DNA of 64,000 nt from NCBI RefSeq assembly GCF_026210795.1, contig NC_089439.1:5022001-5086000 (forward strand), given 5' to 3'. This document shows, in pieces, positions 24,301 through 34,845 of the stretch (position 1 is the first letter of the stretch; each line of letters opens with the position of its first letter). The notes below the pieces were generated by a model. That model was not told the DNA's origin and did no database searches. It was given only the letters and a program-made list of their open reading frames with translations. Position numbers and translations under genes: made by a program. The DNA is from Rhizophagus irregularis (lineage: Eukaryota; Glomeromycota; Glomeromycetes; Glomerales; Glomeraceae).

Positions 24301-24414
24301 AATGAAAAAGAAATCAGTCAAACAGCTACTCATCCAGAAGCTATTTATACATCCCGAATACTTGATACTTTGACAAAAGAACTTCATGATGAATGTTTAG
24401 ATTGTGAAGTTTAA
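21359..24414 (+). CDS. Protein kinase with four tandem linker/N-lobe modules
   Basis: Five exons, all joined in phase 0: 21359-21748, 21828-22322, 22404-22886, 22969-23430, 23506-24414; 912 residues. Exons 1-4 each encode one module: a C-x2-C...W-C-x2-C finger-like knot, a WTSGNE/DNLIQEMQL linker, FEWIPY-x-x-F-x-D-I-K, then a kinase N-lobe to the VAxK-type Lys. Only module 4 has a proper glycine loop (IGKGGFADVYSA); modules 1-3 have degenerate loops but keep the Lys (VTLK, VALK, VILK). Exons 2-5 start with the matching K-x-YSI and YGI(T/S)Q-x-PD block. Exon 5 carries the single C-lobe: HRDFHTGN, DMG in place of DFG, YIAPEVL, DIYSFSMIMY, CWDSNPNNRPNA. This is the tyrosine-kinase-like family expanded in arbuscular mycorrhizal fungi; one complete active kinase is likely, preceded by three pseudo-lobes. 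Substrates unknown. The exons could instead belong to several transcripts. Confidence 0.8.
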
Positions 24415-24772
24415 TTGAATAATTTTATAATTACTTGTTTTCATTCTCTTTTAATTGAATTTATTGGAAATTTTATAAAATATTTTTATTTATTTTATTA
24501 TGATAAGATTTTTACACGTTTTTATTTTATATAAATAAAATCAGACCCTATAAAAAATATATCCGGTTTTTGATTAGAAATTGTCTGTCTATATTTTCCA
24601 GACAAGAACAGGATCTACAAACATCACATTCATAAATAAGGAATTCGTCAAATGTTTTGTCTGTCATTTGTCCAAATTATTCGTAAATAAGGAATTTATT
24701 TGTATAGTTTACTTTAATGGTTTTTTATCAATATTATTTTACAAATCAATTAAATGTGATCTACTCCACTAA

Positions 24773-25257
24773 TATTGCACGTACATTTATGAAAATTGAG
24801 ACACAAGTAACTTTTTACCTCGCTGGGCAACTTTAATTAAGCACAAAATAGTGGTTAAATTACGCTCTAAAGTTGGAAAACAGAAAAGTAAAAATTCAAA
24901 AATTAGTAATATTATAAAACGTGATTTTCTTCACAAATATTGTACCTACACTCATGAGAACTGGAATATAAATGATTTTTACCTCACCAAACAACTTTAC
25001 TTAAGCATGAAAGGGCAATTTCATTTGACCAAAGTGGTAAAATTACGCTCTGAAGTTGAAAGCAGAAAAATGAAAAATTTGAAAATCAATACTATTATAA
25101 AAATCATACTTTCCTTGCAAATATTATACCTACATTTATGAAATAAGTATAATTTTGATCCTGCTGAATAACTTTGTTTAAGTATGAAAGTTGATTTTAC
25201 TTGACCAAAGTAGTGAAATTACACTTTAAGTTAGAAAATAAAAAAATACGAAAGCAA
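24773..25257. repeat. Three diverged tandem repeats of 165-185 bases
   Basis: Three units share a block near ATTACGCTCTRAAGTTG (about 24855, 25038 and, changed, 25215) and a block TACCTACA-C/T-T-ATGA (24780, 24945, 25130). Divergence is high, so the array is old. A plus-strand ORF (24851-25141) crosses two units but merely reflects the repeat. It lies just downstream of the kinase gene. Confidence 0.65.
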
Positions 25258-26053
25258 AAAGAAAATTAGAAATTAATGTATTATGTATTGCATAAATACC
25301 TGTAACTTCACAAGATATAAGTAACAAAAACTGAGTTGAGTGTTTAATATGTGCTAGTTAAGAGATTTTTTTACAGCTATAACGTAAAATAATAAAGGTA
25401 ATCACATGATATTGATGACGATCCTATGTTATCCCTTTGAATTTTGATTGGCCCAGTTAAATTAATTTTTGTGTAATATTTATCTTTGAAAAAAATATTG
25501 GATTACTAAATCGCACACAAAATGTATCATACAAACAAAATATCAAAACATAATAATTCGCCCTTTAATAATATTCCATTCACCAGTAGTAATTATCACT
25601 ACTAGCAATCTCAATTATAAATTGGTTAGAATTATAAATGTTAGTTTATAATTTTGGCTGAAATCAAAAAATACTAATTACAAAATTTTAACTTAAATAA
25701 CAAATATATTAAAAATATTGATTTAATGATAACTTTGAAATTTTTGCCAAAAAAAACTTTTAGTAAAGTAAAAAAATCAAAAAAATCAAAATTTTGCATT
25801 TCTTAAAAATTATCTGATAAGCAGCTTTTTTAACCTTAGACAAATCTTTTCTATTTGTAAATCTTATATAATAATTATAATAATTGTTTTTGTGTGTAAC
25901 TGTAATATAGACTAACCTGTATAAATATTTTTGAATTGTGATACCTGTGATACCTGTTACCTGTTACATTCAGCTTAGCTATGTCACGTAAAGAGAAATT
26001 TTTTTTAACAATATATAACTTCAAAAATTACTAGATAGATGTAATTTTGGCTG
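25258..26053. other. Gene-free stretch, possibly the body of a Helitron-like element
   Basis: No coding sequence. It lies between the 24.8 kb tandem repeat and the Helitron-like 3' terminus at 26398. A 5' terminus could not be located, so element length is unknown. Confidence 0.3.
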
Positions 26054-26243
26054 CTCTTCAAGTTTACTTAGAGTGACAAAGGCGATTTTTAATATAATTA
26101 TTGACTTATTTAATAAAAATTTTTCTTTCACGAAATCCATTTTTGGAAATAATCAACAAAGATGGTAGAATCAATATTTATATGTTAAGTCAAAATCAGC
26201 ATTTGTAACCTTCTTCTGAATCCTAAGTAAACTTGCAGAAGAG
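26054..26243. repeat. Inverted repeat with ~150-base spacer
   Basis: CTCTTCAAGTTTACTTAG at 26054-26071 is matched in reverse complement by CTAAGTAAACTTGCAGAAGAG at 26223-26243, with looser similarity extending outward on both sides. It may be a foldback remnant inside the Helitron-like region. Confidence 0.5.
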
Positions 26244-26369
26244 GTAAAAATTCACCTACAATATAAGTTTATAAACTTCACGTCAAAGAAAAATTCTTAA
26301 TGATGTTTTTTTTAAAATTTGCTGCACCATGAACCTGGCATAAAAAAGGGATAACGAATTATATGTATA

Positions 26370-26398
26370 CCGTTGCAAAGCAACGGGTTAACAGCTAG
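26370..26398 (+). mobile_element. Helitron-like 3' terminus
   Basis: A perfect seven-base hairpin (CCGTTGC-AAA-GCAACGG) is followed after eight bases by CTAG and then T. Known Helitrons end in a short GC-rich hairpin about 10 bases before CTRR and insert between A and T, so this matches a Helitron 3' end. No Rep/helicase coding sequence is seen upstream, so any element here is non-autonomous. The 5' end (expected TC after A) was not identified. Confidence 0.55.
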
Positions 26399-26881
26399 TT
26401 TATATAATATTAATTTTATAAAATTCAAAAATTTGGACTGGTGAAATCATTAGTGGTAATACTTTGATATTCGCTAAAATTAATTAATAATTTATATAAA
26501 AAAAAGAGGCGATTTCTATTTATATACGGTGTAATGCCAGAATTATACAAGGAATTTATTAATTGTGGAGCGCAGTATTATATTTAGTTTAAGTGTATAA
26601 AATTTGAAAGTATTTTTGTTTAACTGCAGTCCAGAATGACGTTAAACTACCAATTGAACAGGATACATATTTTTAGGAGTATTATTATTAGGAATCACAT
26701 GAATTACTAAAATTACTAAATATAGTAATGTCTTTGAAGATCAATTTTAGGGAATTTTTAAAAGTTGATATTCAGGAAAGGTTGGAAATGTTATTTTTGG
26801 ATTCCCAACAAGAGGAAAAAGGTTTACTAAGATCAAAATTCGTTGGAAGTAAAAAATCAAATTACTATAAATAGGAAGGAT

Positions 26882-26885
<4 letters not shown>

Positions 26886-26914
<29 letters not shown>
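26886..26914. repeat. ATT trinucleotide microsatellite
   Basis: About nine to ten uninterrupted copies of ATT. Confidence 0.95.
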
Positions 26915-26979
26915 TTATATAAAGTACTATTTTGTCGTGGTAACGTAGTTTACTACAGGCATAGACGTGTAGTCTTACA

Positions 26980-27434
26980 ACGGGGTGTTTAAACACGGGT
27001 ATCCAAAAAAGAAATTTTCTATGCAGATTTTTTAATGTTAGGCAGAATTAAATTTAAAGAAAAGACAGGGGAAAAAAAGAATGTTAAATAAATCAAAATC
27101 AACTTCAGCGCTTTAGGTTAACTTGCAGAACAGAATTATATTTATTAAAAATTTTTTTTTTACATAACTTTTTAATAAAGTCACGTGATACGTGTATGAA
27201 CACCCAGACCCCAGTATCACCTACACTTTTCCAACCCCCACGTGATTTTGTAATATTCATCACCGGCATCACACCCCACCGCGTTTTCACTGTTTATATT
27301 TATCTGAGGGACTTAGTTTTTTTTTGCCTCACAAAATTATTTTTTCACATCCCTTTAAATGTCACCGGTCACGTGGGGGTGGAATTTTAATTATAAAAGT
27401 GTCGGTGATACTGGGGTAAATGTGAACACCCCGT
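26980..27434. mobile_element. Possible DNA element with ACGGGGTGTT ends
   Basis: The ends are ACGGGGTGTT (26980-26989) and its exact reverse complement (27425-27434). Inside, 27197-27245 and 27365-27430 form a second imperfect inverted pair sharing ACCCCAGTATCACC, ACACTTTT and CCCCCACGTGA. It has no coding capacity beyond two overlapping ORFs that mirror the palindrome. The short terminal repeat and absence of a clear target duplication make the boundaries provisional. Confidence 0.42.
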
Positions 27435-28105
27435 GTAAATTAAGAAATTTCCAAAAAAAATGAGGTTAATATTGGTTAACTTTTTGAAAAAACAGAAATT
27501 TTAGATTTGCCATAAAAATTATTACCAAACTTGATAAAAATTTACATATATCATTAAATATTTAAAATTCACATCTTGAAGTTATAATTAAAAAAATAAA
27601 AAAAAGTTGGCTTAAATGATTTTTTTTATATAGGTATTATATCAAAAATATTAAAAATAAATAGAAATTTACTTATAAGGTACATAATATGCTATTTAGA
27701 AAAAAAATAAAATATTTAATATGACCATTGACTGATTAATAGTAATTTGAAAATAATGCTGGCCAAAATTATCATAATACTAGTTAGTAAAAATCAGCAT
27801 AATTCTAATCATGTATGTTTAATGATGCTTAATTTCATATTGCAGATAGTTTATAAAAAAGGAAAGTGAAAGTGGATAAAAGAATCACACGAATAATTAC
27901 CTATACTTAATGAACATCTATGAATATTTTTTGAGTGAAACATTGAAAGAAACGAAATTAAATTGAAATTTTTTGTAAAATATTCTATAATCCTTTTTAG
28001 AACGATAATAATCTATATACATATTTTAATCTTTTACATATTATGATATATCTTAAAATTTTATCATAGCCTTATAAAGAAAGAAACGAAAAATTCTGAA
28101 TATAA
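27435..28105. other. Gene-free AT-rich stretch
   Basis: Nothing recognised apart from one ATAATGCTGGCC word near 27757, part of a motif scattered through the window. Confidence 0.45.
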
Positions 28106-29429
28106 TCATTGCCGAATTAATTCAGGAAAATATAAGAGTCTGCTCGTATAAAAAGCTTGGGGGTGGATTTTTCGTTGTTGAAATTTATTTCGCTCTGAAT
28201 CTGAGAATTTTTTCTCTTCAGCAATATTAAATTGGTCAGACAATTCAGATGGATTTGGGTCATCACAAATAGCAATTGTCCAACTTCCTAATAATTCAGA
28301 CAATTTAGATGCAGTAGGACGTTTTGAAGGATTAGGATGCCAACATTGTGTCATTAATTGAATATAAACTTTTGGAGTTCCATCAATAATTTCAGGGCGA
28401 AGACCAAAGCAAATTTCACTAGCTAATCTGAGATCATGCGGTCTATCGCACCATAGACGAGTACCCGCAGAAAGAGTCCACATAATAATTCCAAAACTAT
28501 AAATATCCGAAGCCATCGTTGGTAGATTTCCCTTCAAGACTTCAGGAGCAACATAAGGAAGAACTCCATATATTTTATTGGTATCTTTTTATCAATTGGA
28601 CCATCAATTGGACCATGTAATCCTACATCCGCGATACATATATTAACTGATCCTAGTTCATTTTCAACCAATAAATTACCTCCATGAAGATGGCCATGAA
28701 TTAATCCACTTTTGTGAATATTTTCAATCCCACCAGATATCCCCCAAAGCATATCTACAATATCTCTCCAACACAGCATTCCTTGTGCTTTATCAAGATA
28801 TGAATGCAAATCTCCAATCTCATAATATCTCATAACAAACATGTAGCTTGAAGTAAGATCTTTTGTAATTCCATAACAATCTGCAGTATTTCCGCTTTGT
28901 AAACTTCGATGATATTTATAAAGCTATAAAAAAATCATGTAAATTAAAATAAACTCATAATTCAAACAATCAATGATAAATAAAACATTTTAGAGCTATA
29001 TCTTACTTGTTTAAAATATTCTTCACTAATATTTTGCGAATTGTTAAGTCTCTTAAGAGCAACTTTTACAGGTCCATTACGTGTCCATTTTTCAGCTTCT
29101 TCATCCCATACCCATCTAGGACCTTCCATCCAAACTGCTGAAAAAATTGTGCTAAATGCGCCTTCTTTATTTACGTCTTCCACGAGATCAAATTGGTCGA
29201 AATTAACATATTCCAAGTAATCCACACTTTCATTCGCGTGCAGCTGTGTGTGTTTAATAAAATTATCCATATTAATATTCCCACTTGTCCAGTTTTTGAA
29301 ATTATTTTTCAGAGCATTAATTTCACAATCTTTGCACCATCCAACGCTATTTCGTTCCTTCCCGCAATCTAAACATTTTCCAAAGTCAATATTCGACTTC
29401 GTTTTCGACTCATTCTTAATAAAATCCAT
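28106..29429 (-). pseudogene. Kinase of the WTSGN family, catalytic Asp lost, one frameshift
   Basis: Two exons on the minus strand: 29007-29429 (start MDFIKNESKTKS) and 28106-28923. Exon 1 carries CLDCGKERNSVGWCKDCE, the KNWTSGN linker, a degenerate glycine loop (VNKEGAFSTIFSAVW) and KVALKRLNNSQN. Exon 2 carries the hinge, then GLIHGHLHGGNLLV: the HRD-type Asp is His (codon 28690-28692), and relatives usually read HGD here. The DFG region is ADVG. The C-lobe continues as YGVLPYVAPEVLKG, DIYSFGIIMW and CWHPNPSKRPTA, but one frame change near 28585 separates it from the rest. A 12-base direct duplication (GPIDGPID) lies just before. So it is a pseudokinase by sequence and probably a pseudogene; with a single shift, an assembly error or an intact pseudokinase is also possible. 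Confidence 0.8.
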
Positions 29430-29590
29430 ATAATCTAGATGTTTAAATATTCTAAAAAAAAAAAATTTTAGTAAGTTACACAAGTATACTCATTGAAAAA
29501 TTGATTTATAAATGGTTTGTTTGTGTTAATAATCAATTTGCGTCCGCCAAACAACTTCACACTCTTTCTGTATATTTATAGATGGAATTG

Positions 29591-29718
29591 TTGTAGATCA
29601 TCTTATCATCGGCCTAAATTAGGAGATCATTGTTGGTACAGTCTTAAGGCATTATTAGATAGGGCCGATAATTTAGGCCGATGGTAAGGTTTGGGTTATG
29701 GTCAAGTTTGGTCTACAA
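29591..29718. mobile_element. Small MITE-like palindrome
   Basis: TTGTAGA at the left end and its near reverse complement TCTACAA at the right end bound 128 bases. Inside, CATCGGCCTAAATTA (29607-29621) pairs with TAATTTAGGCCGATG (29669-29683). No coding capacity and no clear target duplication. Confidence 0.45.
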
Positions 29719-30327
29719 CAGAATGATCACGATGCGAAGCAAAGAAAATTAAGTTTCAAAATTTTTTTTTATATGGAAAGTGGTATTCACGTTGGAAAGA
29801 TGAAGGAAAGAGACGAAGGGAAAGGAAAAGGGGAAAGGATCTCAGCCCCAAATAACTATAGTGTGTCACCATTAAATATCAACATGTGGAGTGGAACGTG
29901 TGTTGCGAGAGCAGCAAAAGTACGGACTTGACTTACAGTTTTACATATATCGTATTAAATATAGTGAGGGGTCAAAGTCAATCACATTTTGCGCGGAAGT
30001 GATTCCATTACGCAAAATGAAAATACAAATCAACCATTTTTAATTTCTTAAACACAAACTTGTTTTATTTTATCGGAAAAACTTACAATTAATAAAAATG
30101 TTTAGTTTTTTTTTTTAGTAGGAGAGGACAGAAGAGTTTAGCTCTGAGCTTAATGGATAATTTTTAGTTACTTTTATATATTTTTTAAGTCTTTTTCACG
30201 GTTAGTGACACATGCAAGTTTATTTTGTTGTGACTCTTTGGTAAACTTACTGATAATAGCTTCAATGATGCAATTTCATTAAATCGGAAAATATAATTCT
30301 TTATTATCGTCTCGTGCATCGAAATAT

Positions 30328-30400
30328 ATGGTTAGTGCAATGGTCGTGATTACACAAATTGTCCGTGCATGGTTATTCAATGGTCGTGATTACACAAAAT
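30328..30400. repeat. Two-copy 41-base direct repeat
   Basis: The block ATGGTTAG/ATTCAATGGTCGTGATTACACAAA occurs at 30328 and 30369. Only the spacer bases differ. Confidence 0.8.
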
Positions 30401-30935
30401 GTAAACAAGCTAGACTGCGTGTTGTGTAATTCTTTTTGAACAAATAGAAAGTAAATTTCGATTGTTAGCCTTTGTTAAATCTTTAATTATTAATTCTATT
30501 GATTTCGATACTACAGTATACGTAAACAAAGTTTCGTGTCGTGCAATTTCCTGATACTGATTAAGAAAAGAGATTAATTTCTTACTTGTGTTAAGAAACT
30601 TTACCCGATTATATTAGGAAAAAAAAAGAATTTGTAAAGGTTAAAATATCAATATTTAGATAATTTTGTGTAAAATACAAAAAGTTATGAAAAAAAATGA
30701 AAACTTGTTGTCTTTATAACTTAATCTAAGTATAATATGACAAGATCAATAATTTTACTAAGATAGGAAAAGAAATTTTTTTTTTAATATGGTGAAAATT
30801 TTTATTATTCAAATGAGTATTTTAATTCAATATATGGCTAATGTATTTAACCGGCCTAACAGAAATAATTTTCCTCGTGTAACTTTTTTTAGAAGGTCAT
30901 TGTAACCATAAATAGTAACACATATTATACTTGTC

Positions 30936-31209
30936 GCCGAAACTCGGCAGTTTCGGGATAATTTGCCTTCGGTCAATCATTCCCAAAACGAAACTCCAGC
31001 CGAAAGTTGAAAGTTTGGCCGAAACTTTCTGGCCAGCATTATTCATTTTGGCCCGCATTATAAATTTTGCGTACTATAACATTCTTTCCCGGGTGACCAA
31101 ACTTTATCCGGTGTCACGTGATATATGATCCTGGCCAGCACTAAAAAATTTGGCCAGAATTATAAAATAGTTTCGGACATTGATCTCCATGTTTTCGGCA
31201 AGTTTCGGC
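30936..31209. mobile_element. MITE-like element rich in GGCCAGMATTAT
   Basis: Left end GCCGAAACTCGGCAG and right end CGGCAAGTTTCGGC are imperfect inverted repeats. The inside holds several copies of GGCCAGCATTAT, GGCCCGCATTAT or GGCCAGAATTAT, plus extra CCGAAAC words. The GC-richness relative to the surroundings supports a recent insertion. The target duplication is unclear. Confidence 0.45.
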
Positions 31210-31976
31210 TACATATATAACACATATGTCAAAATCATGTTTGTTCCACAAATTAAATTAATTTGATTAATTTGATAAAATATAAGATTAATTTATGAAT
31301 CTTTTAAGGATTTATATTTTTATGGAATAATGCATATATTTTGTTTTAACTTTATGAGGTATCATTAAAGCATTAATATTATTTATTTAAATTTATGATA
31401 TTTGGCATCTGATATGTCTGTACAAATGATAATGCATAACAAAACATCATAAGTTTTTTTTTTATCAAATCACGTAATTATTAAATATAAATAAATTTAT
31501 TATTTTGGTGGTTCGCGTGGGGTTCGCTTTTTTATAATTAACAGCACGTCTGTCCAATGCGAGAACATATGAAGCTTATATCAAAATACCAAGAAATGTT
31601 TGATGAGATCTCGTTGATCAAAATGGAGTTCCTCTATTTGAATATTTATTTACATAAGATTAAATGGATTATCCGCGTACCCTATAATATATTATAGGAT
31701 TTAATGAACGTGTTTGTAAATGAAGGCTGTTTCATGCAATGAATATATTTTTCCACGTACGTGTACGTTTTTTTTCTGAGTTCGGACATTACTTGGATAA
31801 ATAAGTTGAACAAGGCTCGGGGATCTTCCAAGCATTTTAATAAAGAGAATGAATCAAATTTGTCCAATATATGCGGTATTGTGATTCTAATTACTTCATA
31901 AAAAGTTATTTCCGTTGAAATGCTGTCCTCAAATAATTCTCGCAAAGTTATTATTTGAGAGATTCTATTAATAGGT

Positions 31977-33103
31977 TGAGAAACAAAAGTAAAAAGTTTC
32001 TGTGACGAAGGGCCTCTCTACGGATTTTTGAGGAATTGGACTGGAGAATGCCGGTGGACCTACCGTACACTATTCCGTACAACTTTTGGTCTAGGGATTC
32101 AGATTAGTTTGGTTCCTTCCCTACGAAAAAAGAATGTCCGGAATTTGTCACCAAAACTGTTCGGAAATTGTCCAGTATCCTATAAAATGTCTGGAAAATG
32201 TCCGGAATTATGAAAAAATATGGTGTCCAGAATTTTTTGAAGTCCGGAATTTGTCCAGACATGAAAAATTCAGGACAAATTTCGGATAGACAAAACTGGA
32301 CAAATTCTGGACACAAAAAATCCTGGACATATTTTGGACAATCTCTGGACAAAAAAAACCGGACAAATTCTGGTAGTTAGACGAGAAAAAATTCCAGGCA
32401 AATTCTGGACAATAAAAAATCAAAAAATGTAAAAAGCAAAAAACTGGTATTCAAAACCTTTGCGTGTATACTAAGTAAACTTAAAGAACAAGCAAAAATA
32501 CTATCTATGATGTTAATTTGAACTGCTATAAACAGTTATCAGTTAGGTATTTGTATAAGAAATATATCATTGATATCATGACTTGCCGATCATTTCAGAG
32601 AAAATTTTTTTTCCGGACAAATTCCAAATCTGGACAAATTTCGGACAAAAATCAATGTCCGGAAAATGTTCCAAATCTTGCGCATTTTCGTATGTTTTCA
32701 GGACACACATTTTGTCCGGAATTTATACAATTATATTCCGGACAATTTCAGAATATTTTCCGGACGCATTTTTTTCGTGGGGCTTGGATATATACTGTAG
32801 ATTAATAATGTTGCTTTTGTAGGTTTGTTGGGTTGCGGGTGTTTGACGTTGGAAGAGAGGTGTAATATCGCCTGAGCAAGTGGAGAATTTTTGTTTGGGA
32901 TAGGTTAGCCAAATAGTTAGGGAGGTAGTAGGGTGCGTGATAGGTTTGTATGTGTTTATGTTTTGTTTTTCTGTTTTGGTTTAGTAGGATAGACTTTTTT
33001 GTTATAGGGCCATATCATGGTGGCATGTATGCCCCTAAGTATTTCTGTAATTAATTAGGTCTATCCTATATTTAATAAAGAAATGTGTTACAAAAAAAAA
33101 AAA
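31977..33103 (+). mobile_element. 5'-truncated LINE tail with nested TIR element
   Basis: The 15 bases ATTCTATTAATAGGT occur on both sides (31962-31976 and 33104-33118) as a target-site duplication. The insert ends in AATAAAG, about 15 bases, then a run of about 12 A, as expected of target-primed reverse transcription. Its own sequence is about 460 bases (31977-32118 and 32783-33103), and the middle is a separate DNA element. The 3' part has a GT-rich untranslated character and no recognisable reverse-transcriptase motif, so assignment to LINE rather than SINE or a retroposed transcript rests on the insertion signature. Confidence 0.65.
32119..32782. mobile_element. GTCCGGA-rich TIR element nested in the LINE tail
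   Basis: The ends CCCTACGAAAAAAGAATG and (reverse complement of the right end) CCCCACGAAAAAAATGCG are terminal inverted repeats. The three bases CTT flank both sides (32116-32118, 32783-32785), giving a 3-base target duplication. The inside is a dense run of GTCCGGAATTTGTCC and CTGGACAAATTCTGGAC words in both orientations. ORFs within it are by-products of the repeat. It belongs with the element at 33552-33846. Confidence 0.7.
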
Positions 33104-33118
33104 ATTCTATTAATAGGT

Positions 33119-33551
33119 CGAAACGACCCATTTACTAATTTATACCCGCCACTTTTTCCGATAACCGAAACCACTTTTGAATTTTCCGCTGACATCAACG
33201 TCAATTGTCCGTCATTTATTATGATTCATTAAATCAATAAAATTTTTTCCCACACGTTGTAAAAACTCTCTTCCTTCAAAAAAAAATTTCTAAAATAAAT
33301 CTACAAGAAAAACTTTGGAACAATTTTGCTATAAATATTTATTTAATAAGGTAAATTGAATTTTATTGAATCCGCGTGGCTTTTTTGTATTGTTTTTTAT
33401 TAATATATATAATACAGTATTATTATTGATTCCATATGTTTTTTTTATTAACTGATAATATCGTTATTAATTCTTTATGATGCATATATGGACTTTAATT
33501 TTAAATCGTTTTACTTCTACATAGCCAAGAATTGTTACTAGTGTATCACGT
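33119..33551. other. 5' part of the split gene and its upstream region
   Basis: 33119-33195 carries the first ~26 codons of the split gene (minus strand). From 33196 to 33551 there is AT-rich sequence with no further coding signal; it would include that gene's promoter. Confidence 0.4.
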
Positions 33552-33846
33552 CCCTATAAAAAAAGAAAATTCGGAATTTGTCCTGAAAAGTATGGAAAAT
33601 GTCCGGAAATTTTCCGTGCGTCCGGAAAACATTCGGAAACGGTCATGTTTTGGAACACTTTCCGGACACACAAATTCCAGACATTTTCTTGACACTCCAG
33701 AATTTGTCCAGAATTTGTCCAGAATCGAGCGTCCGGAAAATGTTCCAAAACATGACCGTTTCCGAATGTTTTCCGGACGCACGAAAAATTTCCGGACATT
33801 TTCCATACTTTTCAGGACAAATTCCGAATTTTCTTTTTTTATAGGG
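33552..33846. mobile_element. Near-perfect 295-base palindromic TIR element
   Basis: The element starts CCCTATAAAAAAAGAAAATT and ends in its reverse complement. The arms match almost perfectly for about 120 bases around a short centre, and contain GTCCGGA words, CATTCGGAAACGGTCATG and its complement. CGT flanks both sides (33549-33551, 33847-33849). Because the arms are nearly identical, insertion or gene conversion must be recent. The long ORFs on both strands are mirror images of the arms, not genes. It shares the terminal CCCTA...AAAAAAG type, GTCCGGA words and 3-base duplication with 32119-32782. Confidence 0.85.
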
Positions 33847-33883
33847 CGTGATTTAGACCAGATAGTTTAACCTACCACTTACC

Positions 33884-34449
33884 ATGTCAATACCTACTGA
33901 TATCAATGCAATTCTTGATATCAATGAAGAAATGGAAACTGAAGATGTTGATATGGATTTATGTGATAGCGGTTTCATTCTGGATGTGGCAGATGGTGTT
34001 GGTCACATATATGGGAAGCAATAGATGATTATGATAAGGTACCAGAGCAGAAGGATCAACGGAAACAGGGAGAAAGAAAACCTATTCACTACCAGTAGAA
34101 GAATATGTGAAACGGATCAAAGATCTTGAAAAAGCAGGTCTCAGCTATATTCGACGTAAACATTGATTCTAGTTACCATTAATTCATCAACGGTAATCTT
34201 AGAACATTTAGAACATTATTATAAACTTATCCTGGACATTTTATCAGATTTATGTACACACTTCTGAGAATATTCGAAGTTTTATTCAGCAAGAGCTTGA
34301 CAATATTCAGTATACAAAAACTTTTAAGATTCAGAGCAATTGAACTTGAGATTCTTGTATTTGCTCTTGAGTATTATAACATTCCTTCTTTACCTGATCC
34401 TGAAGTATCCCAAAATATTCAAATGTTACGAGATGGTTTAATAACATGA
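33884..34449 (+). pseudogene. Degenerate unidentified gene fragment
   Basis: An ATG at 33884 opens MSIPTDINAILDINEEMET and an acidic run (DVDMDLCDSGF), then stops at 34022. Coding-like sequence continues in other frames: EAIDDYDKVPEQKDQRKQ near 34015-34075, PVEEYVKRIKDLEKAG near 34090-34140, and HTSENIRSFIQQELDN near 34255-34305. Normal composition and charged segments suggest a former gene. No domain is recognised; a multi-exon gene cannot be excluded. Confidence 0.35.
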
Positions 34450-34845
34450 GATGACATATATATGATTGTGCATGACACGATTGACACGATGAAAACACAC
34501 CCCGGGATAAGTTATTGTCCTATACCTCTTTCTTAAATATGATTGGCTTAAAATGTGGTACATATGATTATTTTCGGTATTTTCGGTAATTGTTTTGATA
34601 TCTTGATATTGCGAAACTATTTGTATTTCCTCGTTGATAAAAATAATTATAATGAGTTATTATTATACAGTACATACAACAACTAAATTTGATGAAATTC
34701 AAATTACTACTACGAACAAGCTTAATAAAACCATGTTTTTTAAATTTTACATAAAATGCTTTTTAATAAAGTAGTAGCAATTCAAAGTTAGAATATTTTA
34801 CTATTAAACAAGGATATTTGAACTAAATTCATAGAAAATTTTCGT

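Larger units (their letters stand above)
29430..31681. other. Gene-free stretch with small elements
   Basis: No gene supported; the ORF at 29698-29931 has no domain. It includes the elements at 29591-29718 and 30936-31209, a two-copy 41-base repeat at 30328-30400 and a CACGTG near 31115. Confidence 0.45.
31682..33195 (-). pseudogene. Unknown gene split by a retrotransposed insertion
   Basis: If the insertion 31977-33103 and one copy of its target duplication are left out, the minus strand reads as one open frame from ATG at 33195 to the stop at 31682. The N-terminal part is MSAENSKVVSVIGKSGGYK followed by NGSFRPINR; the frame then continues ISQIITLRELFEDSISTE, through DKFDSFSLLKCLEDPRALF, to NTFIKSYNIL. 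About 120 residues, no family recognised. That the frame stays open exactly across the empty site is good evidence that this was coding. An alternative is that the insert is spliced out (the sequence CCTATTAATAG before the downstream part resembles a splice acceptor), in which case the gene might still function. Confidence 0.55.

Noticed and set aside
24851-25141. 96-residue ORF
   Set aside because: It spans two units of a diverged tandem repeat and has no domain.
29248-29433. Plus-strand ORF
   Set aside because: It is antisense to the first exon of the minus-strand kinase.
32028-32822. Several ORFs rich in CPEF/SGQ words
   Set aside because: They come from GTCCGGA-type repeat words inside a transposable element.
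33532-33870. Overlapping ORFs of 80-112 residues on both strands
   Set aside because: They are mirror translations of a near-perfect palindrome and repeat the same residues on both strands.
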